Assembly (NCBI GenBank): GCA_900155495.1
Contig: FTLJ01000504.1
Location: 1 to 36,843, forward strand
Direction of reading: 5' to 3'
DNA from: Porogramme epimiltina
Taxonomy: Eukaryota > Basidiomycota > Agaricomycetes > Polyporales > Polyporaceae
DNA: 36,843 nucleotides
Part shown: piece after piece, positions 9,601-20,300 of the stretch
How positions within the stretch are numbered: the stretch's first letter is position 1
Layout of the letters: each line of letters begins with the position of its first letter
Notes under the pieces: model-generated
The model's input: only the letters and a program-made list of their open reading frames with translations
Database searches by the model: none
Told to the model about the DNA's origin: nothing
Position numbers and translations under genes: made by a program

Positions 9601-12110
9601 CGTTCCTAAAGATACCTGGTCGCGAAGGAGGACCACGGCGCTGACAACAGACTGCACCTTTGCCATCTTCGCTTTTTTCGTCTTGGTGGAGATCGCGGCG
9701 TCTAGGACCCCAAGATAAAGCTCGTCTAAAGGGGCCGTAGGCGAATCCTCGTCGGTTTTCACTATAGAGAGCACAATGTCAAGTTGTGCGTCGGGGTCGC
9801 CTGCGTCGGTATCCATAATGAACTTGAGCGCGGTCGAAATGACTATGAATACACCAGATGCGAGAGCTTTGAGTTGGATACGCTTCCCAGGACTCGGCCA
9901 GTTCTCGTCTTTGTCGTACAGTTTTCTAATCTTGACTAATTGTTCGTCCATGTATATGGAAACGTCGCGCAGCATAATATCATGAGGGATCTCATTGAGA
10001 GAGAAGATGTGGGTGTTCGCGCGGAGCAACCCATACTGGCGGAATCCTTGGACGATGCGAGCTTCTGGGCGGCTGGTGATCACAAACCTCAGTGGACGAA
10101 GGTCGTTGACAAACTCGGAAAGTGCCGTGAGAACGACAGAAACCACCGCCGTGTCGCGACACTCGTCAAGCGCGTCGATGATTATCACACAACCCTGGAG
10201 AGAGGAGCTCTCTGCCGCGGATACGGCTCGCAAGGGCCCGGCAATAAGCTTCTCGACCTGGTCGCGCAGTAGAGACCGGTGGATATCGGGGTTGACAACA
10301 AGAACCTTGGCGACTTCCTGGGCGAAGACCGGGTTGAGGAGGGAGAGTTGGTGAGCGATGGTGGGGAAGATGAGCTGGACATCGCTGCGACCTCCGGTGC
10401 GTGCACAAAAGAAACTTGCGCCAAGGCAGTTCTCGCGGGCGCACAGCCGCGCGAGGGTTTGGGCGATAGTGGATTTTCCTGTTCCGGCAAGGCCATTCAT
10501 CCAGAGAATAAACGCAGCCCTAGATATATGAAAATTTGGGTCATGAGGGGCACCTTGTCCTTTTCCGTTTGACCGGATCCACGACCATATCGATGCCAAC
10601 ACTTCCTCCCTCGTAGATGGGGTGCATTCGACTCGGCCGCTAGTGCCGTCATCGAATCGGGCTTCGATCACGTAACGGAGCCTCTCGAATGCTGGCAAGC
10701 GTGGCGAGAGACCATGAGAGAACGCCGTAGCGAGTAGATAGGCGACTTACCTGCGACAAGAATATCATTATGTCTCCATTCTCGCACCTGTTGATTTAGC
10801 TGAGACATTTGAACGTCGACTTTCTATTCAGATTTACATGGAGGGTCAGTAATCCATTACTAAATGTTAAAAGCAAGCACCAACCTCGACGGCGACGCGG
10901 ATGGAGATAACTGCTTCGGTCTAATGAACACATCTTGAATTAGTGCGTGTCGCCCCCAAGGCTAGCTGACATACCATAAGGCCGTTAACGAGCAACGATA
11001 GCTTTTCAATATGTCCGTCAAGCTCCTCAGTGATATTGTCCGTCTGTGCCATCTGCTTCACTTTGCCAAGGAGACTCCGCCTGACGTCGAGCTCTTTCAC
11101 AGCATCAGCGACTCCTATCACATCCCTTTGATAGTCACAGACGATGAAGAGTTAACGTAAATCGAACTCCTCAAAGTGGTGCACGTACTTATTGAAACGT
11201 TCCAGTTGTTCGAGAAGGTCTGGAGGGCACTCTTGAGGATCACGAAATTTTGTAGTCAAATGGACCAGCGGGCGGAAACGTTCTTCGAACGTCCGGATGG
11301 TCTCGTTATTCGAGTTGTATTTCTGTATCCGGCATCGCTGTCAGTATACTCTATATCCGACGGGTACCTAGCACCTACAGTGTAAATTTCCACACAAGCC
11401 ACGACCGCTCCTAAAGCGGTTTGGAGCGGCGGAAGCGGAGCGGAAGCTTCCTTCGCGACCTTGAGCAGGGTGGACAGCCCTCCTAGCACCGTCTTCTTCA
11501 CCTCTGACGTGCCTCGTGTAGAAGCAGCAGGAGGGACCGCACGATCGCTCCCGGTAGCGGAAGACTTGACGATAGCCCCATCTGACTCCACAGCGGTCGA
11601 TGCTTCGCATGTAGGAAGCGGACCGGGTACGGCCGTTGGTTGGACAGGCTGCATATCGGAAAGATTGGCGCTAATGGGGTCGGCCGAGGAAGGTGTGATA
11701 GAAACTCCGGCATTTGATACGTACTGCTCGCTCACTCTACCGGTCGGGGCGAGTGACGATGGCTGTATGGGGATATGGGAGGGCGAGGCGGCTGGGAGCT
11801 CCGGCACAGAAGCGTGTGATGTTGACGCGCCGGAGTCCGGGGCTGGAGAGGGAGATAGAGGCGAGAGAGGAGCAGGGGTTGTGAGTGGGGCATGCGGGGA
11901 GGAATAACTAGAGGGTTGTGCAGCCGATGTGTTCTGTGAGGGATCTTGGCTCAAGGGGGCCCGTCGGCTAGTTGATTTACCAGGACGGGTGTCTGCCTTT
12001 GCGGAATCGTTGGACGTCCGAGGGGTGGAGCCCGAGGATGACCGGTCTGAGCCTGACCCGCCGCCGAATTTGCTCTTCACTTTGTTCTTCAGTTTCCTGA
12101 TCTGACGCAT
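6669..12110 (-). CDS. NACHT-WD40 NOD-like receptor, paralogue A
   Basis: Predicted 1693-aa STAND receptor. Exons: 12110-11379, 11322-11189, 11125-10975, 10920-10885, 10823-10751, 10691-9097 and 9029-6669. All phases join, with introns of 54-74 nt apart from a somewhat shorter or longer alternative at exon 5. Residues 1-20 are basic (MRQIRKLKNKVKSKFGG). About 21-205 is a Ser/Pro-rich linker, probably disordered. About 210-375 is a helical region beginning LLKVAKEASAPLPPLQ, possibly a HeLo- or MLKL-like four-helix bundle (inference). NACHT follows, with Walker A GLAGTGKST at 442-450 (10494-10468), Walker B VIIIDALDEC at 544-553 and VITSRPE at 579-585. About 14 WD40 blades run from about 984 to the end, the last ones degenerate. 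Exon 5 could start at 10787 instead, removing 12 residues in frame. The start is chosen because the same ATG and its upstream DNA are conserved in gene B. Likely role: allorecognition or defence with cell-death output, by family analogy only. Confidence 0.87.
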
Positions 12111-12224
12111 ATCGTGCAAGAGGCCGGAGCGGCGAGGAAAGCCGGAAAGGAGCGGGGAGCAATGGGGAGTCGAGACGGTACATGTACTACGTGGAAGCGG
12201 GGCAAGGATACCCAACACAAGGTT

Positions 12225-12240
12225 CAGATATAAAGCCACC
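12225..12240 (-). promoter_or_regulatory. Core promoter candidate of NLR gene A
   Basis: The minus strand reads GGTGGCTTTATATCTG about 120 bp before the ATG at 12110. Gene B has GGTGGCTTTATCTGCGG at the matching distance, followed in both by a related ACCTTGT segment. Conservation in position and sequence supports a shared TATA-like element. In B the TATA core is reduced to TTTATC. Confidence 0.45.
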
Positions 12241-12488
12241 GAGACACATGGTGGCTTATTAAGGCGTGGTCTTGTGCAGGACGGTCATGGGGTGGCTGCA
12301 ACTTGGCCCGGAAGACCCGGTGGATGGGCGCTACGGAGACAGAGACTTCGTTGGCGTGGGATGATGGAAGAGTCGGGGAGTGAACTTTGCGGCACGCGCG
12401 AAGCGAAGCTGTTCAACCCGCGGGCAACATTTCGTCGTAGATGAGGAACTCGCACTGATATGAGATTTCGAGGATAAAACCAGGTCTA

Positions 12489-12504
12489 GTATGTTATAAC
12501 ATAC
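12489..12504. repeat. Perfect 16-bp palindrome upstream of NLR A
   Basis: GTATGTTATAACATAC is its own reverse complement and lies about 380-395 bp upstream of the gene A start. The matching place upstream of gene B (22865-22892) has a looser AT-rich inverted repeat with CATGTAT and ATACATG arms. It may be a factor-binding site, though the arms are not base-for-base conserved between copies. Confidence 0.5.
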
Positions 12505-13520
12505 ATGCCTGAGTTCTCAGTCAGACGCGATCCGGTCTCGCACAGTCTGATCGCACGTACTCATGAAGGATTCGAAGACACGCCGCGTGATATCCATCCA
12601 CATCCTTCTCCCCCGTATTCCTGCAACTTTCCCATGTGCACAAGGGCCGTCTGAACTCTGATAAACTCACACTTCCCTGTAAGCAAGACCCCGCTCCATT
12701 CTCCAGATTCCTTTGAGAGGGGCGCGATCCGTCGTTGAGACGAAGAGGCTCCCGGTCTTGCAGCTTTGTTCGACAACGCAGGCGAGCTGTTTGAAGTGCC
12801 TATGTACCCGACAGGCGAGATACCACGATAGGCAGGCACGCAGCGTGAGCGAATACGTATCTTTAGCCCCGGGACGGGCAGACGCTCGGACATCTGCGTA
12901 GCTTCTGCGGCCGAGAGGCTTCATGAGGTAAGCTGACAGGGAGGCGAATGCAGGAACGCGAGGATTGCGCAGAGGCCATTGGCACAGGGTCTATTTGTAG
13001 TCAGAGAACGATCGCTGCGTTCAGGGTAGGAATGACAGGGCTAGAGGTCTATCTTCCTGGGATCTGTGGGTGTGTGAACACGGCAGTGCCGGGAAGAAAG
13101 GGTGGAAGGAGTGGGTGACGGGCTGAAGTCGACGGAGGCAGGGCCCTACTCAGGTCGCATGCGTGGAGAGGCGTATCGAAGCCGTCGCCGGCACAGCTGG
13201 AAGGCCCTGCGGCACTCGGAGGAAGGAGACCCGAGCTCGTCGAACATAGAGAAGGGCCGACGCCGAGCGTAGCAGGCCCTGGCAGGCCTTGATCAAAGCG
13301 TGCGGGCGGGCGATCCGGCTGGCGCAGGAGCTGTCAGGAACTCCGAGTAGAAGAGGAAGTAGGATGGCAGCGTGGCCCGGGCCGCGAGAGAACGTGAGCA
13401 CGACAGCGATCTCATAGCCGAAAAGAATTCGAGCAGGCATCCGGAGTGGCCATGGGACGAGCTCCGGGTACTCCCGAGGGCGGGCCTGGGTGACTGTGAT
13501 GGATGATGTCATCTTGTACG

Positions 13521-16399
13521 CGTCACAGCACCTCTACCCACTGGAGCATCCGGCCGAATGGTCGCGCCTAAGTGATATGCTACTGGACTTGTCGTGTACG
13601 TATGACTCATGGCACCGTAAATATATTTTGTCGTATATATAGACAAGCACTCTCTAAATGCCCAGGCAAAGTTCAAAAGTAGCTCATATTGTCGACCTGA
13701 GATGAGTTTTTCAATTGAACACAACTGATCGCTGTGGCCAGGTCGCGCTCGCAGAGTTTCGCCGCGGCGCTGCGCGCGGGCTGGCTCGCAGAGCGCGTGC
13801 GTATTTGCGGTTGCACCAGTTGGGAGGGCGCTCCGGGATTCCAGCGACTCGACGTCATTGCGACACCTCGCTGCTGCAACCCAGAGCCCATCTAGATCCG
13901 CCACCACCCTCATCGCGCCCACGCCCACTAGCCGCGCCCAACTCCGCATCGAGAAACTCCCATCGCGACTCGCTCGGGCCGTCGCTGCACGATCCCAAGT
14001 GATTCGCGGAGACCAGGGCGGCCAGGAAGACGGGCACAGAGCAGGTGGCTGCGCCCCGGCGATGGGAAGCGGCCGCAGCGGCGTCGGCTCAGGGTACGGG
14101 AACACTAGCGAGCCCGCGCGCGCCGTCCGCGGGTGCGCGTGGCGGACAGCGCGGGGCACGCGCGCGGTGGCTGGGAGATGGGTGCTGGGGCGGGCTTTGC
14201 GCGAGCGGGGCGGAGGTGCGGTGGCGGCGGTGGGGATGGCTCTTACTTTAAGAGGGCGTTTAAGGACATTCTAGCGCGGGCGCTGGCGGGAGGTCATAGC
14301 GAGGGGCGGGCAAGGAGACGGGACGCGCTTAACGGGGGGGATGGAGTCGTGGAGGAGCCGTTCGTAGGACCGGATGGGCGCGATGAAGCCGGCGGATAGG
14401 GAGTTTACTGCAAAGAACTGTCATACCGGGTGCGCACAGATGTCCAGCGACCGAACCAACGAGTCTATGTCGAATAATCGCCGACGCGTTTTCTCCGCGG
14501 CGGGGAACGAGGGAAGGGGTGAGAATGGGAAGTTGACTGGCGAGCATTCGCTAGCGATTGCGAACGAGCGAGCGGTGTTGTCCGTATTTGAGGAACGGAG
14601 AGAGACTGAGGGTGGGGGGAAGGGTAGAATAGAGAGGTTACTGCACTTGGGGGTCCAACTTGGTAGAACGTCGGAAGAGTGGCTAGTACTTGCTGACAGG
14701 GCGGCAGAGAAAGGGCTTCTCGAGCTGCTAGCCTTGTGGGTGAGAGGGACATGCTATAAGAAGAGGGACTTCTGCATGTAGGGAAAGAACCAGGCTCACC
14801 AGGCTTATGACTAGACACGCTAAGGAGGCCCTGTCGGTGAGGGCGGAGGATCCTGTCCATCCGCCCCGGGGCGATACGTACTCTGCGAATGGAGTGAGAG
14901 GGGGTACGACAGCGCGGCGGAAGGGTGACTTGTGAACGCGGGGTCGACTGCAGGATGCGACGAGCGGCGGGCGCAGGAGTGGGGCATGGAAGGCGGGAAG
15001 GCAGAGCCGTGACGGCGACTGAGCGACAAAGAGATCGGAGGAAGGACTAGCACGTACGAGGGTTTGCGGCCACTTCCGGCACGCGGTGCAGGAGGGCTTG
15101 GGAGAGGGTACTGTGCAGAGGAGCGGGCACGGCGATTGGAGGCAGCCCCGCCACGGCTAGATGTGCCAGTGAGCGCGGGAACCAGGACCGAGGTGGAGCG
15201 TCGACCGCATGGGGACACCAGCTGAGAGGAGGGTGTGGATGTGAGGGGTGAAGGGTGTGTTAAGGAGGAACGCCGGTCAGTGTGGGGCGGGCGAGGGAGG
15301 AAGCAGTCGCCAACCCCACCGGTTATCTTGGATCCCGGGGCCGGGCGACAGAGGTCGACGCTCGCGTGGCCACATTTTAGCGCCTCCCCTGTATAATATG
15401 AGGTGATCGACAACTGGTGTGTATTCCTTCCGCCGAAAGAAGCCCCCCTTTTGACTGGAGACGAGAGTCGATGCCCGTGCAGCGCCCACCCAGTGACCGA
15501 AGGAATATACCCACTCTCCAACCGGTGTCGAACCCGATTGGCTCAATCACAAGAGAGTCTGTCCCGCCTAAAGCTCATGTTACACTCCCCCAATTTGCAA
15601 CGAAACTGTTTTTGCCCCTCGGCCGCGATGGCACCCTCTCTAAACCAGTTACTCGGATCATTCCTCCACAGGCCTATCTCGGATAGGATCCGTTGGAGTA
15701 CACCGGGAGCTTCGCATACAACTGGATCCAACTTTTGCGCTAGTCGGCGTGTGGACAAGCTTCTCTAGTAAGCTTGCGTCTTGCATGTACACTCCAGCGC
15801 GCTCATTTATTCCACCACCATCCATTCCAGAATAGATTCTGCGGGCCCTTCGGTGTGTGCTCCCTTCCGCAATTCCCCTCCTTGTTTTACTCAGTCTGCT
15901 TCTCCCATGTTCAGAAGGTTCTACGCTACTCCCTGTCGATCACGGCAGGATCAAGCGTCATACATCCACTCTCTAATAGTTGCGGTATGTCCTTATACAA
16001 GATTATCGTCAATTGCGTGATGCTGACGCGTCGAGCGCAGCAACTCAGTCATCATTGTCGGATGCGCCCCTCATACATGCTCGAAGTTCAAAGCTCGTAA
16101 ATGACTCATAATCGGCCGTGCGCCACTCGTCCATCAGGTTAGCTCACGGCCGGTTGTGCTAAAGGGTATGGACGATAGGATGGCGCTTTGTGCGCACACA
16201 CGTATATTCAGCAGTGAGCGGCATTGTAGACGCGGTTCTACCGAGGTTTCCTTCCAACCTCTCCATAGGATGGTTGTCAAACGGCACGGCCTGCGAGATT
16301 ACCAGAATATTAATCCGCGGGTATGAGCCAGATTGTGCATACTACCCAGATTGGCGAATATATTTTATGAGTCTATGATCACAGGGAAATTCACTAAGG
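13521..16399. repeat. A-B gap, central spacer module (copy 1)
   Basis: No gene is recognised in this 2.9 kb. It aligns in order with parts of the B-C gap at 25386-29960. Shared landmarks are the CTACTGGACTTGTC/CTACCAGACTTGTC block (13581 and 25400), the CCCATCGCGAC/CCACCATCGCGAC block (13967 and 26980), GCGCACAGATGTCCAGC/GCGCACGGATGTGCAGC (14431 and 27455), GCTCGCGTGGCCA (15360 and 28595) and CGGCACGGCCTGCGAGAT/GGGCACGGCCTATGAGAT (16282 and 29904). The longest open frames (minus 14820-15521 and minus 13509-14159) are Pro/Ser/Arg-rich, differ in frame from the other copy and show no domain. Confidence 0.65.
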
Positions 16400-17326
16400 A
16401 ATCGATTCGATCTGGTTACAGCAAGTCAAACACCTATTCACCGTAGGGCCGCAGACGTCCATAGTTGCGAGCTCAACAATCATTTCTCCTCGCGAATCCC
16501 TCCAGCACGTCGTATCGTCCTTCCCTCCCGCGCCTGCCGTGCCCAAACCCGGCATCGCTATCGCCTTCTCATTTAAAGACGCACTGCACCCGTCGTGAGC
16601 TCTTCCGCTACGGCTACACGACCCCCAGGATCAACAACAAGGGTCCGATTAGGCGTGGAGCGTGGAGAGGCGCGCCGAGAGACGGTGACGCGAAGGTGGC
16701 GTCCTCGCGCGCATCACTGCTTGATCCGGCCGCCGGGAGGCGTCGTTGAAAGCGCGCGAGGGACGGCGCGAGGACCGTCGTTGGCGGTAGGAGAGGGGGG
16801 CGCTGGCCGACAGGATCTTGCCGCCCCTGCCGATAATCGGGCCGGCAGCGGAGGTGAGCACGACGAGATGGTAGGCATTATGCAAGCACGCGCCTCCACA
16901 GCGCGGGGAGCTGCCGCTTTGCACGCGCCATACGGCCCACGGGGCATAAGTAGGTCGCGCCGCCCATGCGAGCTGTCGCGGCTAGGTGGCGCTCAGGAAA
17001 TCATTTGGCAGCGCTGCGCACAGGATTGCAGGAAGGCGGCGCGAGTCCCCTAGCCCCTGCGCATGCACGTTGGCGGCTGGACTAGGTGAGAGCACGCGCG
17101 TGGCGGGCGCGGCCTGCAGTGGAAAGAGCGGCGGCGCAATTCTGGGTCACTGCGCTTCACGGCCATACGCGTAGATGGTCAGGACGCAGCGTCGAACGCG
17201 GACTGACTTCGATGATTGCGCGTGGCGCAAGGCCTGTGCACTGGCCGTACGTGAGACGCGTGAGGTGCTAGCTTCCGCTAGGTGCGCACATATGTCTTAA
17301 TACGATAGCCTGAGGGGAGTACATCA
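16400..17326. repeat. NLR downstream-flank module, copy 2 (next to gene B)
   Basis: GC-rich DNA directly downstream of gene B, related to about 30000-31300 plus the last few bases before gene C, and to parts of 5200-6668. Shared landmarks are GCGCGCATCACTGC/GCGCGCGTCGCTGC (16708 and 30335), CTGTGCACTGGCCGTACGTGAG against a close version near 5741, and GTGCGCACATATGTC against GTGCGCATATGTC (5790). It then jumps directly to the gene end (GAGTACATCACT). It thereby lacks roughly 0.75-0.85 kb that lies between these points downstream of A and C. No gene seen. Confidence 0.65.
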
Positions 17327-20300
17327 CTAGCCGTCCGACGCGTCAACAACAACTAACCGCCCGTCATTAGTCGCAAACGCTACCCGGTCACCACAAATGT
17401 CCCATCCTCCGCGTGCTTCGAAATAGCCTTGACTCGGGGTAAACCTGTAGATAGAGGGAAGCCACCGCACACGGCGATGCTCCCCGTCGGTCCCTGTGCG
17501 CCAAACCCATCCATCGGACTCCACATGGTAGCTCGGATACTGCGACGAAGTGTCATTTTCGGGACGGGGTGCAGTCGAAGAGATGTCCTCGTCTTGCGTA
17601 GGGGGGAAGTCGAGTGAATGAATGGGGATGTACTCGTCATACGTGAGGACCGCGCGACCGTCCACGGAGAACGCAATGTGGTTCACCAGACTCCTCGAAC
17701 CCTCAGCGCGTGCGTTGAACTCGCATAGGAAGCGAGGGACGATCTTGTCGTTGTTTGAGTCTTGAGGACTAAAGGTTGGTTGACATCTCGAAGGTGGAAG
17801 AGGAGGGGGAGAGACGTCCCATAGAGCTGCCTTTCCGCGTTTATTTGCTCCTGCTATGCGCATGTGGTCCCAGGAGAATGAGATTGTACTGATCTGATGG
17901 GTATGGTCGATTTCCCACAAGAGGCCATTTGCTGTGAGGTCGTAAAGGCGTATAGTGGGATATCCCTCCTTCCGGAATGATGAAATTCCTTCACAAAACG
18001 GGTGTCTCTGTGCTATCTGCACCCGCGTGCGAGTCCTGGGTTCCGAGATGGGACTGTCGTCTAGGGTTGAGAATAAGATGTGGTCTTTCCTCGATGAGGT
18101 TGTGAGAGCCCAGATCTCGCATTCCCCACGATAGATCTCCACCTCGCGCCACGTCTTTGCACCCCAACCCCGGACGGTTCCATCCAGCGAGCCAGAAACA
18201 AGCTGCCCTGAGTCTGGCGCGAACACAGTTTGGACCACCACATTCTCGTGCCCACGAAGGACTGTGGCGGAGTTATTTTTCTCCCGGTCGTAGAGGACGA
18301 TGGAGTGATCCCGTCGGCCTGAAAGCGCGAGCCAAGACCCGTCGGACGACCATGACAACGCGATGATCTCGGGACGGAGAGAAGTGGTATCCGGACGCGC
18401 CACGGTGTCGACAACCTTCGAGGTCGACACGTCCCACACCTGCACCGTCCCGTCCTCAAGCGCCGCGGCGAGGACGTCGTTGTCGTGTGGTGAGAACGCT
18501 ACGGCGCACACCGCCCTCTGGAGCCCGTCGCCTGTGCCCGCCGCATCGCCCGAGACGCCGGGGTGGCTGGCTTGCAACACGGCCGTGTCCCAGGTACGCG
18601 CCGTTCTCTCGTGGGAGGAGACAAGGTTTGCGCCGTCGGGGGAAAATCGCAGTTGGTAGATGAACTCCCCTCGAATCTCCTCGGGTTCTCCAAGGGGCTC
18701 ATCGGTGGTGAGGTCCCAAAGACGAATTGAGGATCCGCCTTTGATGTCGCATCCGACTGCGAGGGAGGAGCCGTGAGGGGAGAAGTCGAGTGCCTTAACG
18801 TAGCCCGGCATCTCTAGCCGCCTGAGGGGATCGGAACCCGAGGAAGCGTCCGCAGCCCACAGAACGACCGCCCTGCCACCTCCTCCGGATGCGATGATTT
18901 TGTCGTCGGGAGAAATGGCGACGGCCTCGATCTGGGAGTGGTGTTGGAGGGTGCGAACGTGGGAGGTGTCCGGGAGGGACCAGATTCTGCACGTTTTGTC
19001 CTCACTTCCGGAGAGCAAGAAGGACCCGTTGCGCGAGAACGCTACAGAAGAGACCCGACTAGAATGCCCTTCGAGGGTGGCTGCAAGCTGGATCTCCACG
19101 GATTTCATGCTCCACAATTTGACTGTGTTGTCGTCGGAGGCTGAGGCGGCATAGTTCCCTTGATATGAGTAGGCTACTGAGCGTATCCAATTTGAATGGG
19201 GCTCCTGCGAGGAGAGATAGGCACCTGTCCTAGCATCCAATAGTAGAAGCACCCCATTGATCAGCCCGGAGAGTATGTCCTTCCCGTCGGGTGAGAATGC
19301 CACGCCCAGGACCCAGTCCTCCTGCTTGAGAGCAAGGAGCTCTGCTCCAGTACGAGAGTCCCAAAGCCGAATCGTCCGGTCGTGGGATGCGGTGGCCACG
19401 CGTCCGCCATCCGGAGAATACGCAGCGCAACAGACACTGTCGGTATGGCCTTCCATCGTGTTGACATGCGCGCTCCAACGGGTCGGTAGTCCAATCGGGA
19501 TGGTAATCTTGCCGTCGAGATCTTGAGCATGCGCCTCGCGGAGCTTAGAGGTCGATGGGCAGAATGGAAGGCTTGACGTGTACACGGCTGAAGCGGAAGA
19601 GTCAATTGCGGTGTAGCAGAGGCGGGACATGCGCTCGCAATCGCCTAAAAGGTCGACTGTCCCTGTTGGTACCTCCCGGGAAACAGTCTAGGAGGGAGAT
19701 CAATCATGGACAAGCGAATTTTAGTATATCACTACTGCACTAGGGACTTAGCACGTACTGTGAGAACACCTAGAGCTAACTGCAGAGCCTCCACGGCGAC
19801 GTCGGCCTCGCCGATAAGGCTGAGGCCCTCGAGCCAATGCAATAAGTGTTTGCCGCAGAACGTCTTCAGAAGACCGAGGGTTTCTACGTCGATCTCGGAA
19901 TTATGAAAATGGTGGGCCCAGTGACGCAAAGCATATCTAACATGAGAAGGGAAGTGGGTGCGGACGCGCGGGGCAAGAATAGGAACTTCCCTGTTGGGGG
20001 AAGAAATTTGATCGCGGGGAATTTGACAGATATTCCGGCGGAGTGAGCGTGTCATTGTTTCGAAACAGCGCTTCGCAAGGACCCCGTGGTGGTGCCGAGG
20101 ATCAATAACCAGGTCGGTATTTGTGCGTCGGGTAGTGTCGAGGAGGAAGTCAGGAAATGAGGGATGGATGATCTGTATGACACCGTTATTTGACTGTGGG
20201 AGGGACACAACGGAGTGGAGGGATGTCAAGTTGCGTGCCACCGTTCCATCACGCAAACAGAGGAAGGAGTCCATGGTCGTGGGTGACAGCTGTTCCTGCA

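Larger units (their letters stand above)
12111..13520. repeat. NLR upstream-flank module, copy 1 (gene A)
   Basis: About 1.4 kb that matches 22525-23870 upstream of gene B in the same order. Landmarks are the GGAAGACCCGGT block (12309 and 22723), GAGACTTCGTTG (12341 and 22755), the TTCGACA...GGCGAGC block (12768 and 23149), CGGGACGGGCAGACGC (12872 and 23250) and GAGAAGGGCCGA (13249 and 23645). Minus-strand frames in the 12561-12924 part are partly conserved between copies, but stops and frame changes argue against a simple gene. The most economical reading is co-duplicated promoter and leader DNA, possibly with an old gene fragment. Confidence 0.75.

Noticed and set aside
12561..12924. Small gene upstream of NLR A, partly conserved upstream of B
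   Set aside because: Similarity spans the whole flank without codon-phase preference, and stops and indels differ between copies.
15510..15545. B-box-like GGTTCGACACC on the minus strand
   Set aside because: The flanking bases do not form a T-stem and no tRNA body fits around it.
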